Below are positions 37,220-45,566 of a DNA stretch of 64,000 bases, in pieces. Each line of letters starts with the position of its first letter. Position 1 is the stretch's first letter. The stretch is taken from the NCBI RefSeq assembly GCF_006965485.1, contig NZ_CP041360.1, positions 6,428,501 through 6,492,500 of the forward strand. Reading direction: 5' to 3'. The DNA is from Spirosoma sp. KCTC 42546 (GTDB taxonomy: Bacteria; Bacteroidota; Bacteroidia; Cytophagales; Spirosomataceae). The notes beneath the pieces are model-generated. The model worked only from the letters and a program-made list of their open reading frames with translations, was not told where the DNA came from and ran no database searches. A program made the translations under genes and the position numbers.

Positions 37220-37368
37220 GTGGTGTCAGTTTTCCGTGGTGTCAGCGGGGCCGCCCGCGCGGTTCTTAAAACTGACATGCGAGGTTTCTCAAAACCGAGT
37301 GCAGTAACCAGCTTGACAGATTAGGTTTTAAGAAACCTAATCTGTCAGTTTTGAGAAACTGACACCAC
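37220..37368. repeat. Inverted-repeat element, family A copy 2
   Basis: Starts GTGGTGTCAGTTTTC and ends GAGAAACTGACACCAC, the same termini as at 3335-3445. It also shares TTCTTAAAACTGACA and a GCGAGG..TTCTCAAAACC inner block. It carries an extra GTGGTGTCAG copy and an internal hairpin GATTAGGTTT/AAACCTAATC around TAAG. It lies between SusD and the first FAD oxidoreductase gene, where it could partly terminate transcription. Confidence 0.7.
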
Positions 37369-37418
37369 AAAGTGGTTAATAGATTTACTCAAGTACGTTA
37401 AATCTTCGTTGCCGTAAA

Positions 37419-39179
37419 ATGCCCACAACCCGACGAAAATTCCTGAAACTGTCCAGCCTGAGCGGCCTTGCCCTCACTACAGGCCTCCCTGAATGGCAAG
37501 CAGGCCGAACAAGCCCACTCGCCGAAAACGAATATGATCTTATCATTGTGGGTGGTACGCCCGGCGGCATTATGGCAGCCGTGGCCGCTTCCCGGCTAGG
37601 CAAGAAATCACTGATTCTGGAGCGGACAGCCCACATCGGTGGGTTACCCGCCAACGGCCTGGGGGCTACGGATATTGCCACGCGGGGTGCCACCGGCGGG
37701 TTATTTATTGAGTTTGTCCAACGCATTAAAGCGCACTATGTCGAGAAATACGGTGCCGATTCGCAGCAGGCGAAGGACTGTTCGGATGGCTACCATTTCG
37801 AACCATCGGTAGCGGCCAAAATCTTCGATGGGTTCCTAAAAGACAGCCCCAATGCAACCGTCTTGACCATGCGCCAATTCGACTTTGAGCCTGAGAATCT
37901 GACGATTCAGAACAATCGGATTCAGGGCATTCGGGTAACGGATCGAAATACGAAAAAGACGGAAACCTACAAAGGGCGCTTTTTTATCGACGCCACCTAC
38001 GAAGGCGATCTGATTGCGGCTGCGGGTGTACCGTTTTTTCTGGGACGCGAAGGCAAATCCGATTATAACGAAGTCGGTGCCGGACGAGTCTATAAATACT
38101 GGGCAGGGTCGGAAGGGCCAGGTTCAACATTCCAGGGCGATAACGCCGTCCAATCCTACAACTACCGCCTTTGTGTGACCAACGACCCGAAAATTCGGGT
38201 CAAGATCCAGAAACCGGCTCGGTACAATCGCGAGGAGTATGTGTCGATGATTGGTGATGTGACAACGGGGAATTACACCGGTGTGACCATGATGAAAGTG
38301 ACCGATGCCCAGAAGGCTGAAAATCTGCGCCGGGCCAAAGGCGGATTGCCGCCCGACGTACCCGGTATGCCCAAAGGCATTGCCTGGCTAACGAACATGG
38401 TCAAACTCCCCAATGGCAAAAACGACGGCAACAACCAGCACCATTCGTTTCTTTCGACCGATTTGCCGGAAGAAAACTGGCCCTATCCAACCTCTGGCTG
38501 GGAATGGCGCGACCGCTTTGCCCAACGGCTTCGGGAGTATACCGAAGGCCTGTTCTACTTCGCACAGAACGACCCCGAACTACCGGACTGGTTCCGGAAA
38601 GAATGTTCCGAATGGGGTTGGGCCAAGGATGAATACACCGACAATGGCCATTTTCCCCGGCAGCTTTACGTTCGGGAAGGCCGCCGGATGAAGGGTAAAT
38701 ACATCTTCAAAGCGCAGGATGCCCAACCCGTCAAACCCGGCGAACGTCCCCCCCTCCACGCCGATAGCATCACGGCCAGCCACTACGCCCTTGATTCGCA
38801 CGCGGTTCGAAAGCGGGAAGCAGGCCGGATTCATCTGGATGGGTTCATCAGTTATCCGTCCGCCGTGTACACCGTTCCATTCCGGGTAATTGTGCCCGAT
38901 TCGCCATTGGAAAATCTGCTGGCTCCGGTTCCGGCATCGGCCACGCACATTGGTTTCTCCACACTTCGGATGGAGCCTTGCTGGATGGCGCTGGGTCAGG
39001 CCGCTGGAACGGCTGCGGCCCTGTGCGTACAAAAATCGCAATCGGTGCATGCGTTAGCCGTTCCCGAATTGCAAAAAGCGCTGCTTCAGCAAAAAGCAAT
39101 TCTGGTCTATACAAAAGGCATGACAACTACCGATCCGAATTTCGACGCCAACCAGTTGGCTGCCTTACATGGGAAATGA
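37419..39179 (+). CDS. Tat-exported FAD-dependent oxidoreductase (FAD_oxidored type), first of three
   Basis: 586 residues. Twin-arginine signal MPTTRRKFLKLSSLSGLAL, then the FAD-binding Rossmann motif DLIIVGGTPGGIMAA and LILERTAHIGGLPANGLG. Family features follow: FIDATYEGDLIAAAGV, the KDEYTDNGHFPRQLYVREGRRM block, and a C-terminal FAD-closing segment HIGFSTLRMEPCWMALGQAA. These proteins are often labelled xanthan-lyase-like in databases, but the fold is an FAD oxidoreductase. Acceptor and substrate are unknown. Context behind SusCD suggests oxidation of a sugar or glycan fragment in the periplasm (inference). Tat export suits a protein folded with its cofactor. Confidence 0.88.
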   Translation: MPTTRRKFLKLSSLSGLALTTGLPEWQAGRTSPLAENEYDLIIVGGTPGGIMAAVAASRLGKKSLILERTAHIGGLPANGLGATDIATRGATGGLFIEFVQRIKAHYVEKYGADSQQAKDCSDGYHFEPSVAAKIFDGFLKDSPNATVLTMRQFDFEPENLTIQNNRIQGIRVTDRNTKKTETYKGRFFIDATYEGDLIAAAGVPFFLGREGKSDYNEVGAGRVYKYWAGSEGPGSTFQGDNAVQSYNYRLCVTNDPKIRVKIQKPARYNREEYVSMIGDVTTGNYTGVTMMKVTDAQKAENLRRAKGGLPPDVPGMPKGIAWLTNMVKLPNGKNDGNNQHHSFLSTDLPEENWPYPTSGWEWRDRFAQRLREYTEGLFYFAQNDPELPDWFRKECSEWGWAKDEYTDNGHFPRQLYVREGRRMKGKYIFKAQDAQPVKPGERPPLHADSITASHYALDSHAVRKREAGRIHLDGFISYPSAVYTVPFRVIVPDSPLENLLAPVPASATHIGFSTLRMEPCWMALGQAAGTAAALCVQKSQSVHALAVPELQKALLQQKAILVYTKGMTTTDPNFDANQLAALHGK

Positions 39180-39274
39180 GTTATTGGCTATTGGTTATTA
39201 GTCGTTCGACAAATCTCTAATAATCAGCAATTAATAGCCAATAATGAATCACTAATAACCAGTAACCAATAACT
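39179..39274. repeat. Inverted repeat abutting the start codon of the second FAD oxidoreductase
   Basis: The left arm at 39179-39201 begins AGTTATTGGCTATTGG. The right arm at 39252-39274 ends GTAACCAATAACT. The two 23-base arms are reverse complements with two mismatches. The right arm ends exactly before the ATG at 39275, so a hairpin would occlude the ribosome site. ATTAATAGCC and related units inside suggest a dispersed TTATTGG-type repeat. Confidence 0.7.
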
Positions 39275-41275
39275 ATGCGATACGCACTCACCCTTTGTCT
39301 TAGCCTCTTACTAACATATTCAACTAGTGCCCAGCAGCAGGTCGACATCTGCGTATATGGTGGCACATCGGGCGGGGTCATAGCGGCTTATACCGCCCGG
39401 AAAGCCGGGAAAACCGTGCTCCTGATCGAACCCGGCAAGCACCTGGGGGGCATGACCTCCGGCGGGTTGGGCCTGACGGACATTGGCAATAAATACGCCA
39501 TTACGGGCATCTCCCGCGATTATTACCGACGCATTGGCCAACATTACGGTAAGTTTGAACAGTGGATCTTTGAGCCGCATGTTGCCGAAGATCTGTTCAA
39601 GGATTACGTCAGGCGCGGCAATGTCGACGTATTGTTTTCTCACCGGCTGTCGAGCGTAAAGAAAACCAGTGGACAGATTCAGGAAATCGTTCTGGAAAAT
39701 TCAGACAAACCGTCGGCCAAACGGACTATTCGGGCCAGAATGTTTATCGACTGTTCGTACGAAGGTGATCTGATGGCCAAAGCCGGAGTTTCCTATACGG
39801 TTGGCCGGGAGGATAACTCTAAATACAACGAAACCATCAGTGGGGTGCAGTTGATGACCGGCCACCAGCTTCCCGATGGGATCGACCCCTACAAAACGCC
39901 CGGCAATCCGGCATCGGGTCTGGTTTGGGGCGTCAGTCCGGCAAAGCTGGAGCCTAATGGAACGGGCGATGGAAAGGCCCAGGCCTACAATTATCGTATT
40001 TGTCTCTCGTCTGATCCAGCCAATCAGGTCCCGATCACGCGTCCGGCGGGCTATGATTCCACCCGCTACGAATTGCTCGTACGCCTGATGGCGGCCCAGC
40101 CCCAGAAACAATCGCTCAATGACTATTTCATCTGGAGTGGCATGCCCAACAAAAAAACCGACATCAACAATCGGAATGGTTTTTCGACTGATATGATCGG
40201 GATGAATTATGCGTATCCTGATGGGAGCTACGACAAACGGGCACAAATCATCCGCGATCATGAGCTGTACACCAAGGGCTTACTGTATTTCGTCGGTCAT
40301 GATTCCCGCGTACCCCAGGCGCTTCGGGAGCAAATGCTGAAGTGGGGTTACCCTAAAGATGAGTATACCGATACGGGCAACTGGTCATCGCAACTCTACA
40401 TTCGGGAAGCACGTCGGATGGTAGGCGCTTATGTGATGACGCAAGCGAATTGCCAGGGGAAAGAAGTCGTGACAGACGGGGTTGGCATGGCGGCTTATAC
40501 GATGGATTCGCACAATATTCAGCGCATCGTGATCGAGAAAGACGGTAAGAAAATGGCCAAAAATGAGGGCAACGTGGAAGTTGGTGGATTTGGTCCGTAC
40601 CCCATCTCCTACCGGGCGCTGATTCCCAAAGAAAGCGAATGTCGGAATTTGCTGGTGCCGGTTTGTTTATCGGCGTCGCACATTGCGTACGGGTCGATTC
40701 GGATGGAACCGGTGTTCATGGTGCTGGGCCAGTCGACAGCGTTGGCGGCAGTGATGGCAATCGACGCAAAAACCAGCGTGCAAAAAGTGGATATTGCGAA
40801 ACTGCAACAGGAGCTAAAAGCCAACCCACTGGGTGATGGTAGCACGCCTGAAATTCTGGTCGATAATGAAAACCAGACCCTGACGACGGTAACCGGTCCG
40901 TGGCGCGTGGAGAGCAAAAGCAAAGGTGGGTACGGCCCTTCCTACCTGATTTATGAAGGTCAGGGGGGCGAAGCAGCTTCCGTCCGCTTTAAACCAGACA
41001 TTGTAAAAGCGGGCAACTACAAGATTTACGCCTACTTCCCCCGATTAGCCAAAACGGCCTCCGAGTTGGGCATTACGGTATCGGACGGAAAAACGAGCAA
41101 ATCCCATCCGATCAAACCCGCCGATATTGTTGTGGTTGGGCAAACATCCGGCGAATGGGTTTCGCTGGGCGAGTATACGCTACCTAAAGGCCAGACCTCA
41201 TCGGTCGATATAGCCGTCAAGCAAGCCGATGGCCCGACAGTGGCCGATGCCGTTTTATTCGTTCCAGCGTTCTGA
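39275..41275 (+). CDS. Exported FAD-dependent oxidoreductase with golvesin-like C-terminal domain, second of three
   Basis: 666 residues. Sec-type signal MRYALTLCLSLLLTYSTSAQ, then the FAD motif DICVYGGTSGGVIAA and LLIEPGKHLGGMTSGGLG. Middle features are FIDCSYEGDLMAKAGVSYTVG, RDHELYTKGLLYFVGHDSRV and KDEYTDTGNWSSQLYIREAR. The FAD C-motif is HIAYGSIRMEPVFMVLGQS (about 455-475). After about residue 530 a beta-sandwich of golvesin C-terminal type follows (VTGPWRVESKSKGGYGPSY to ADAVLFVPAF), often a carbohydrate-contacting module. It probably acts on glycan-derived substrate next to the preceding oxidase. An FAD protein with a Sec signal would have to take up cofactor after export. Confidence 0.87.
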   Translation: MRYALTLCLSLLLTYSTSAQQQVDICVYGGTSGGVIAAYTARKAGKTVLLIEPGKHLGGMTSGGLGLTDIGNKYAITGISRDYYRRIGQHYGKFEQWIFEPHVAEDLFKDYVRRGNVDVLFSHRLSSVKKTSGQIQEIVLENSDKPSAKRTIRARMFIDCSYEGDLMAKAGVSYTVGREDNSKYNETISGVQLMTGHQLPDGIDPYKTPGNPASGLVWGVSPAKLEPNGTGDGKAQAYNYRICLSSDPANQVPITRPAGYDSTRYELLVRLMAAQPQKQSLNDYFIWSGMPNKKTDINNRNGFSTDMIGMNYAYPDGSYDKRAQIIRDHELYTKGLLYFVGHDSRVPQALREQMLKWGYPKDEYTDTGNWSSQLYIREARRMVGAYVMTQANCQGKEVVTDGVGMAAYTMDSHNIQRIVIEKDGKKMAKNEGNVEVGGFGPYPISYRALIPKESECRNLLVPVCLSASHIAYGSIRMEPVFMVLGQSTALAAVMAIDAKTSVQKVDIAKLQQELKANPLGDGSTPEILVDNENQTLTTVTGPWRVESKSKGGYGPSYLIYEGQGGEAASVRFKPDIVKAGNYKIYAYFPRLAKTASELGITVSDGKTSKSHPIKPADIVVVGQTSGEWVSLGEYTLPKGQTSSVDIAVKQADGPTVADAVLFVPAF

Positions 41276-41459
41276 CGTCTGGTTTATTTTCAATTAATGA
41301 TAACGTGCTATTTTACAGGATCAGGTAGAATGGCGATTCTTACTTTACGATGTCAAGTTTGAACAGGATTATCAACCTCAAACCAGATAATGTACTCGAT
41401 ACTGAACTCCTGCGTACAAATGCCCAAAAAGTACCCCAGCATTTCAGTAGTATACGAAT
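41276..41459. other. Intergenic gap between convergent genes
   Basis: 184 bp between the ends of the FAD oxidoreductase and HxlR genes. No coding frame, convincing terminator hairpin or repeat was seen. Confidence 0.4.
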
Positions 41460-41816
41460 TCACTTCCCGAATAGCTGTTTACGGTGATTAACACCCCAGG
41501 CATGCAGTTCCATCATCACCCGTTTCAGCGTACGTGAATACTCCGTAGCGACATATTCAATTAAAACAGGCGAGCTGTCATGGACGATTCGCTGGATCAG
41601 CTGATGCTCCTCCATATCCTTCAATTCTTTGGAAAGAACCTTGGGATTGATTTTGGGAATACTTGCCTGTATTTCCGTAAAACGCCGGTTTCCCTGCATG
41701 ACGGACGTCAGGATCAGCACTTTCCATTTGCCGCTTATCACATCCAGCGCATCACGGATGGGCAGCATCTGGCCAATACAATCAATAGTCTTTGTGTCAC
41801 CCTCTGTTAAAATCAT
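41460..41816 (-). CDS. HxlR-family winged-helix transcriptional regulator
   Basis: 118 residues. Typical HxlR/MarR-like winged helix: ALDVISGKWKVLILTSVMQ, GNRRFTEIQASIPKINPKVL, SKELKDMEEHQLIQRIVHD, and a C-terminal helix HAWGVNHRKQLF. Cys13, just before the core, lies where redox- or electrophile-sensing members such as YodB carry their reactive Cys. It is divergent from DoxX with a 104-bp shared gap (41817-41920) that likely holds both promoters and its operator. It probably represses the DoxX gene and perhaps the cupins (inference). Confidence 0.92.
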   Translation of the reverse strand: MILTEGDTKTIDCIGQMLPIRDALDVISGKWKVLILTSVMQGNRRFTEIQASIPKINPKVLSKELKDMEEHQLIQRIVHDSSPVLIEYVATEYSRTLKRVMMELHAWGVNHRKQLFGK

Positions 41817-41920
41817 GCTGTCGCTTACGTTCAGGTAACTGCCGCATCGGCAGTCTGACTACTTTTTCAAAAGTAAAAGTACTGACCTTTGCCAGACCAA
41901 CCAACTATGTATTAATCAGT

Positions 41921-42331
41921 ATGGCAAGTCAGCAAACGCCCTCCAAAACTCTTTCTATTGCCTTGTGGATCGTCCAGGCACTACTGGCCCTCGTCTTCAT
42001 CGGCACGGGATTAGTTAAGTTAGTAACCCCTGTTGCTACGGTGGCCAGGATGTGGCCATGGGCGGGCGAATACCCGAACCTGCTTCGGTTGACAGGCCTC
42101 TTCGATTTATTGGGCGGCATCGGTGTCGTTTTGCCCGCACTTACCCGTATCAGGCCAGGATTGACAGTACTGGCGGCATTGGGTTGCGCTGCACTCATGG
42201 GAAGCGCCATTGTCTTTCATGTATCTCGTGGAGAGGGGGCCAACACACCGTTCAACGTTGTCATGCTGGTACTTGCTCTTTTCGTTTTCTGGGGACGCCG
42301 GATGAAGGCCCCGATAAACACCCAGGACTGA
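41921..42331 (+). CDS. DoxX-family membrane protein
   Basis: 136 residues from ATG 41921 (MASQQTPSKTLSIAL), chosen because upstream in-frame codons run into the divergent promoter region and encode a polar, cysteine-rich stretch. Four hydrophobic helices: ALWIVQALLALVFIGTGLVK, LTGLFDLLGGIGVVLPAL, LTVLAALGCAALMGSAIVFH and VVMLVLALFVFWG. DoxX proteins are small quinone-linked or redox-stress membrane proteins, and HxlR-DoxX divergent pairs are common. The exact activity is unknown. Confidence 0.85.
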   Translation: MASQQTPSKTLSIALWIVQALLALVFIGTGLVKLVTPVATVARMWPWAGEYPNLLRLTGLFDLLGGIGVVLPALTRIRPGLTVLAALGCAALMGSAIVFHVSRGEGANTPFNVVMLVLALFVFWGRRMKAPINTQD

Positions 42332-42467
42332 TTAAGACTAAGGGTTTGTGATTGATAAGGCGGCTTGACTGGCTACTTCTTCCGTTTCATCGAACTACGC
42401 ATTGAGAATTGTTGCCGGAGGGATGACCTTTGAGCAGGTCAATAAACCCTCAAACACAACAAATACA

Positions 42468-43034
42468 ATGGACTTTACGTACCCGCACACGATTAAGAAC
42501 TGCATTGGAGAGCAGCTAATTTTCCAGAAAGTAGTGCATGAACCGGATGGCGACCGGCTACTCGTAGAAAATTTTGTGGCACCCGGCAGCGGCCCACCTA
42601 TGCATGTGCATTGGCTACAGGATGAATGTCTGACGGTCGTTAGCGGACGGATCGGCTACCAGGTTGAAGGGCAAACCGAACAGTTTGCGGGAGAGGGAGA
42701 AACCGTTCTGTTCAAACGTGGTGTACCCCATCGCTTCTGGAACGCGGGTTCCCAAACCCTTCATTGCACAGGCTGGATCAATCCGGCCAACTCGGTCGTG
42801 TTCTACCTGTCGGCCATCTATGCGGCTCAGAACAAATCGGGGAAGGCACAGCCAGAAACCTTCGACGCGGCTTATCTGCTGACGCGCTATGCGAGTGAAT
42901 ATGACATGCGGGGAATCCCGGGTTTTGTCCGAAAAGTTATCATTCCACTAACCTATCAGATTGGCCGGGTGCTGGGTAAGTACGCACATTTCGAGGGTGC
43001 CCCGGAGCCATTGCGCGTCGGTGGCAATGGCTAA
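42468..43034 (+). CDS. Cupin-domain protein
   Basis: 188 residues from ATG 42468 (MDFTYPHTIKN). Other in-frame starts exist at ATG 42423 and TTG 42402; the first has GGAGG too close to use, so the start is tentative. Cupin motif 1 is PPMHVHWLQDECLTVVSG (His-x-His and Glu) and motif 2 is GVPHRFWNAG. It has a hydrophobic C-terminal helix (VRKVIIPLTYQIGRVLGKY). It is probably a metal-binding enzyme or binding protein; the substrate is unknown. It may belong to the DoxX/bicupin cluster. Confidence 0.82.
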   Translation: MDFTYPHTIKNCIGEQLIFQKVVHEPDGDRLLVENFVAPGSGPPMHVHWLQDECLTVVSGRIGYQVEGQTEQFAGEGETVLFKRGVPHRFWNAGSQTLHCTGWINPANSVVFYLSAIYAAQNKSGKAQPETFDAAYLLTRYASEYDMRGIPGFVRKVIIPLTYQIGRVLGKYAHFEGAPEPLRVGGNG

Positions 43035-43118
43035 GAAGTAGTAGATTATGGCATTTGTTTGTTTAGCTACGTACGTAAATTGGCGATTGCCATACTGTCT
43101 TAATTTAGCCGAACACTA

Positions 43119-44162
43119 ATGAGCAAATCCAACCCACCCGCCTATTTAGCACGAACCGGCGACAGCCAGAATGTACCATTTAATGGAGCCGAAGTTTCCC
43201 TGATTGCCTCCCGTAGTCAAACCGGAGAGTTGATTGAAGTGGCGGAGGTTTTAGCCCCGAAAGGCTTTAAGTTACCGGCCCATAAGCATACAAAAACGCA
43301 TAAAAGTCTCTTTGTGCGATCGGGCGAATTACTCCTGTCTTTCCCGGATAAAACCTATCATCTCCGGGAAGGCGATTTTGGGCATATCCCTAAAGGGGTA
43401 GCTCACCAGATTGAATGCATCGCCCCGGCAACCAAAACGTTGTACTTTTCGGGGCCAGGTGGTTTGGTTTCGCTAGTCACCGAATTATCGCAACGAGAAA
43501 AAAACGGAGATGAGTCTGTCTTTACTGTTTCCTCAACCGTAGATTTTCAGCTGGTTAATGGCTTTGACCCTACGCTTCCCGTTGAGCAGGTTACTTCTGT
43601 AGAGCGACCCGATGGTCCCATACCCTACGTCATTCGGAAAGGCGGGGGCGAGCATTTGATCGTGGAAGATCAATTACAAACCTTTCTGGTCAGGCAAAAC
43701 AATACGGAAGGTCAGTTTCTGGTTGTTTTAACCGAAGGGCCCAAAGGACACGCCATTATTCAGCACTATCATAAGCTCCATACCGAATGCTTTTTTTCGC
43801 TGGAAGGGAGTATGACCATGTGGAATGAAGGACAGACGGTATCACTGAATCCCGGTGATTTTTTGCATGTTCCCCCTTACACAAAGCACTCCTACCGGCT
43901 GGATAGTCCGTACACCAAATTTATTGGGATGTTGAGTCCGGGTTTGTTTGAGCCCTTCTTCGATGCCCTATGTACACCGTACCCGGCCCAAATCCTACCC
44001 GATAAACCGGGTCCTGCCCGTTTCGACCGACTATTAAAGACGTACGGTAGCCTGGATTTATATTTTGTGTCGCCCCCACCCGATAACTCCATGAATCCCC
44101 TACAGGCAACCATGGTTCGGTTTTCCTTTTGGCTGGCCGGTAAACTCGCATCAAAAAAATAA
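43119..44162 (+). CDS. Two-domain cupin, quercetin 2,3-dioxygenase-like
   Basis: 347 residues. The N-terminal cupin has LPAHKHTKTHKSLFVRSGE and GVAHQIE. The C-terminal cupin has IIQHYHKLHTECFFSLEG and YTKHSYRLDS, each with the His-x-His...Glu...His metal set. The layout matches bicupin quercetinase-like dioxygenases, which open flavonol or related rings. Substrate is not certain. The next gene, an alpha/beta hydrolase, starts 19 bp after its stop, so the two are probably cotranscribed. Confidence 0.82.
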   Translation: MSKSNPPAYLARTGDSQNVPFNGAEVSLIASRSQTGELIEVAEVLAPKGFKLPAHKHTKTHKSLFVRSGELLLSFPDKTYHLREGDFGHIPKGVAHQIECIAPATKTLYFSGPGGLVSLVTELSQREKNGDESVFTVSSTVDFQLVNGFDPTLPVEQVTSVERPDGPIPYVIRKGGGEHLIVEDQLQTFLVRQNNTEGQFLVVLTEGPKGHAIIQHYHKLHTECFFSLEGSMTMWNEGQTVSLNPGDFLHVPPYTKHSYRLDSPYTKFIGMLSPGLFEPFFDALCTPYPAQILPDKPGPARFDRLLKTYGSLDLYFVSPPPDNSMNPLQATMVRFSFWLAGKLASKK

Positions 44163-44181
44163 GGAAAGCGCTTAGCAACCA

Positions 44182-44997
44182 ATGGAAAATCAGCCCTACC
44201 GACTCCATAAAGACCTCCCCTACCTGCCGAATGGTCATGAACGTCAACGCCTGGATTTATATCTGCCTCTGGCAGGAAGTTCATTTCCGCTGATCATCTG
44301 GTTCCATGGCGGGGGATTCGTTCGGGGTGCCAAAGAGCCCAGTCCGAAAAATCAGATTCCGTTAGACTACCTGGAAAAAGGGTTTGCCATAGCTGCCGTG
44401 GGCTATCGACTGAGTCCCGATACTCGTTTCCCGGGGGCGATTCATGATGCGAAGGCGGCCGTTAGCTGGTTAAGGCAACAGGCGGAGGTATACCAATTAG
44501 ATAGCCAGCGATTTGTAGCCTGGGGGCATTCAGCGGGTGGTTACTTAAGCACGATGGTTGGCCTTACAGCCTGGTGCCAGCACCTGCTAGGCGTAGACTA
44601 CACGCCCCTGGACGCGCAGGTTTCAGCGGTAATCGATGAATCGGGGCCCATTAACTTTTTGACCATGGATGATCAGAAACTGGACGATGGGTTACCACAC
44701 AATACGCCGGACTCACCAGAATCTCTATTCATGGGCAACCCAATTCAAGAGATACCCGAATTAGTCAAAACCGCGAATCCGATTCAGTACCTGAATGCCG
44801 CCTTTGTGCCCCGGTTTCTGGTGGTTCACGGAAATCAGGACAAACATGTGCCCTACCAGCAAAGTGTGGAACTGGTCGATGCGCTAAACCAATGCGGTGC
44901 ATCGGTGGCTTGGCAACTGCTCGACGCTGTGGGCCATTTTGATATTGACCGGACTAAGAATACGTCGCTGATCGATTCATTTCTGGGAAAGCGCTGA
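44182..44997 (+). CDS. Alpha/beta hydrolase (BD-FAE/esterase-lipase type)
   Basis: 271 residues, no signal peptide, so cytoplasmic. Oxyanion motif WFHGGGFVRG, nucleophile GHSAGGY, Asp in HGNQDKHVPYQQ and His in DAVGHFDIDRT complete a hormone-sensitive-lipase-like triad. It hydrolyses short esters. Placed after a quercetinase-like bicupin, it could cleave the depside or ester product of ring opening (inference). Confidence 0.88.
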   Translation: MENQPYRLHKDLPYLPNGHERQRLDLYLPLAGSSFPLIIWFHGGGFVRGAKEPSPKNQIPLDYLEKGFAIAAVGYRLSPDTRFPGAIHDAKAAVSWLRQQAEVYQLDSQRFVAWGHSAGGYLSTMVGLTAWCQHLLGVDYTPLDAQVSAVIDESGPINFLTMDDQKLDDGLPHNTPDSPESLFMGNPIQEIPELVKTANPIQYLNAAFVPRFLVVHGNQDKHVPYQQSVELVDALNQCGASVAWQLLDAVGHFDIDRTKNTSLIDSFLGKR

Positions 44998-45143
44998 GTT
45001 TTGCTAATGCTGATAGAGTAGTGCATATATCATCAGATTGGGCGTATTATAAAAAAATGGTGTGGATAGAAGTCAAAAGCGTGCAGACTCGCTACTTTTC
45101 TAATGCATCAAAGGTGGTCTGTTATCAGTCTATGCGCTTTCAT

Positions 45144-45162
45144 ATTCGGGGCAGATGTCGTC
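45144..45162 (-). promoter_or_regulatory. Shared GACGACATCTGCCCC motif, copy 3
   Basis: Minus-strand GACGACATCTGCCCCGAAT. It follows an AraC-type gene end here as at copies 1 (51783-51810) and 2 (47897-47924). No gene begins shortly downstream, so here it seems part of a duplicated tail. Confidence 0.45.
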
Positions 45163-45247
45163 GAATTCGGGACAGTTTGGGCGCGGGAAGGGAAAAAGTA
45201 CAGGAATTAGGCGATTTTCTTCTGGTAGGTAATGAACTCGGGCCAAA
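45163..45247 (-). pseudogene. 3' remnant of an AraC-type HTH (HTCS-like) gene
   Basis: Directly after the lipoprotein stop, the minus strand reads PEFITYQKKIA then TAA, matching the PSEFMASRVKNA end of the HTCS at 51855. The match continues through about 70 bases of downstream DNA (CTAATTCCTGTACTTTTTCC onward, then the GACGACATC motif). Only the last dozen codons survive, so this is a duplicated fragment, not a gene. Confidence 0.6.
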
Positions 45248-45532
45248 CTAGTTGTTGGGCTTTATGACCCAATGTCCTAGACCGGGGCTGTTATGGGCGC
45301 CTTCCTTTACGATGAAAGCCCATTGGTAGCCCGATCCCACTGAGATGAGCAAACCGTAGACAGCGTCAGTATCCTGTAATGATTCAGGCGGTGCATCAAT
45401 CACTGGATCGGCAGGTTGCTGGGGGAATGATTTACTCAATCGGCTGGCCTGCAAAACCGATGAACAGGCGACTAAACTGCTGAACGAAGCCAGTAGTAGC
45501 GAACGAGACAGTACACTAAAGGATGTTTTCAT
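45248..45532 (-). CDS. Small lipoprotein, unrecognised
   Basis: 94 residues from ATG 45532 (MKTSFSVLSRSLLLASFSSL), chosen for the lipoprotein signal with Cys at LVAC. The mature part has a Pro-rich stretch (QQPADPVIDAPPESLQDTD) then a compact domain (YGLLISVGSGYQWAFIVKEG) ending GLGHWVIKPNN. It starts 34 bp after the histidine kinase stop and so is likely in the same transcript. The C-terminal end recurs as a fragment at 49562-49616. No function is recognised; it may be a secreted or anchored accessory of the kinase. Confidence 0.65.
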   Translation of the reverse strand: MKTSFSVLSRSLLLASFSSLVACSSVLQASRLSKSFPQQPADPVIDAPPESLQDTDAVYGLLISVGSGYQWAFIVKEGAHNSPGLGHWVIKPNN

Positions 45533-45566
45533 GGTTGAAAGGGGTACAAAAAGAGGTTGGGTAATA

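Noticed and set aside
39701..40261. A 186-codon minus-strand frame opposite the second FAD oxidoreductase
   Set aside because: Antisense shadow of a conserved FAD-family block.
45021..45251. A 76-codon plus-strand frame
   Set aside because: Runs antisense through the AraC tail remnant and the shared motif, so its apparent coding is incidental.
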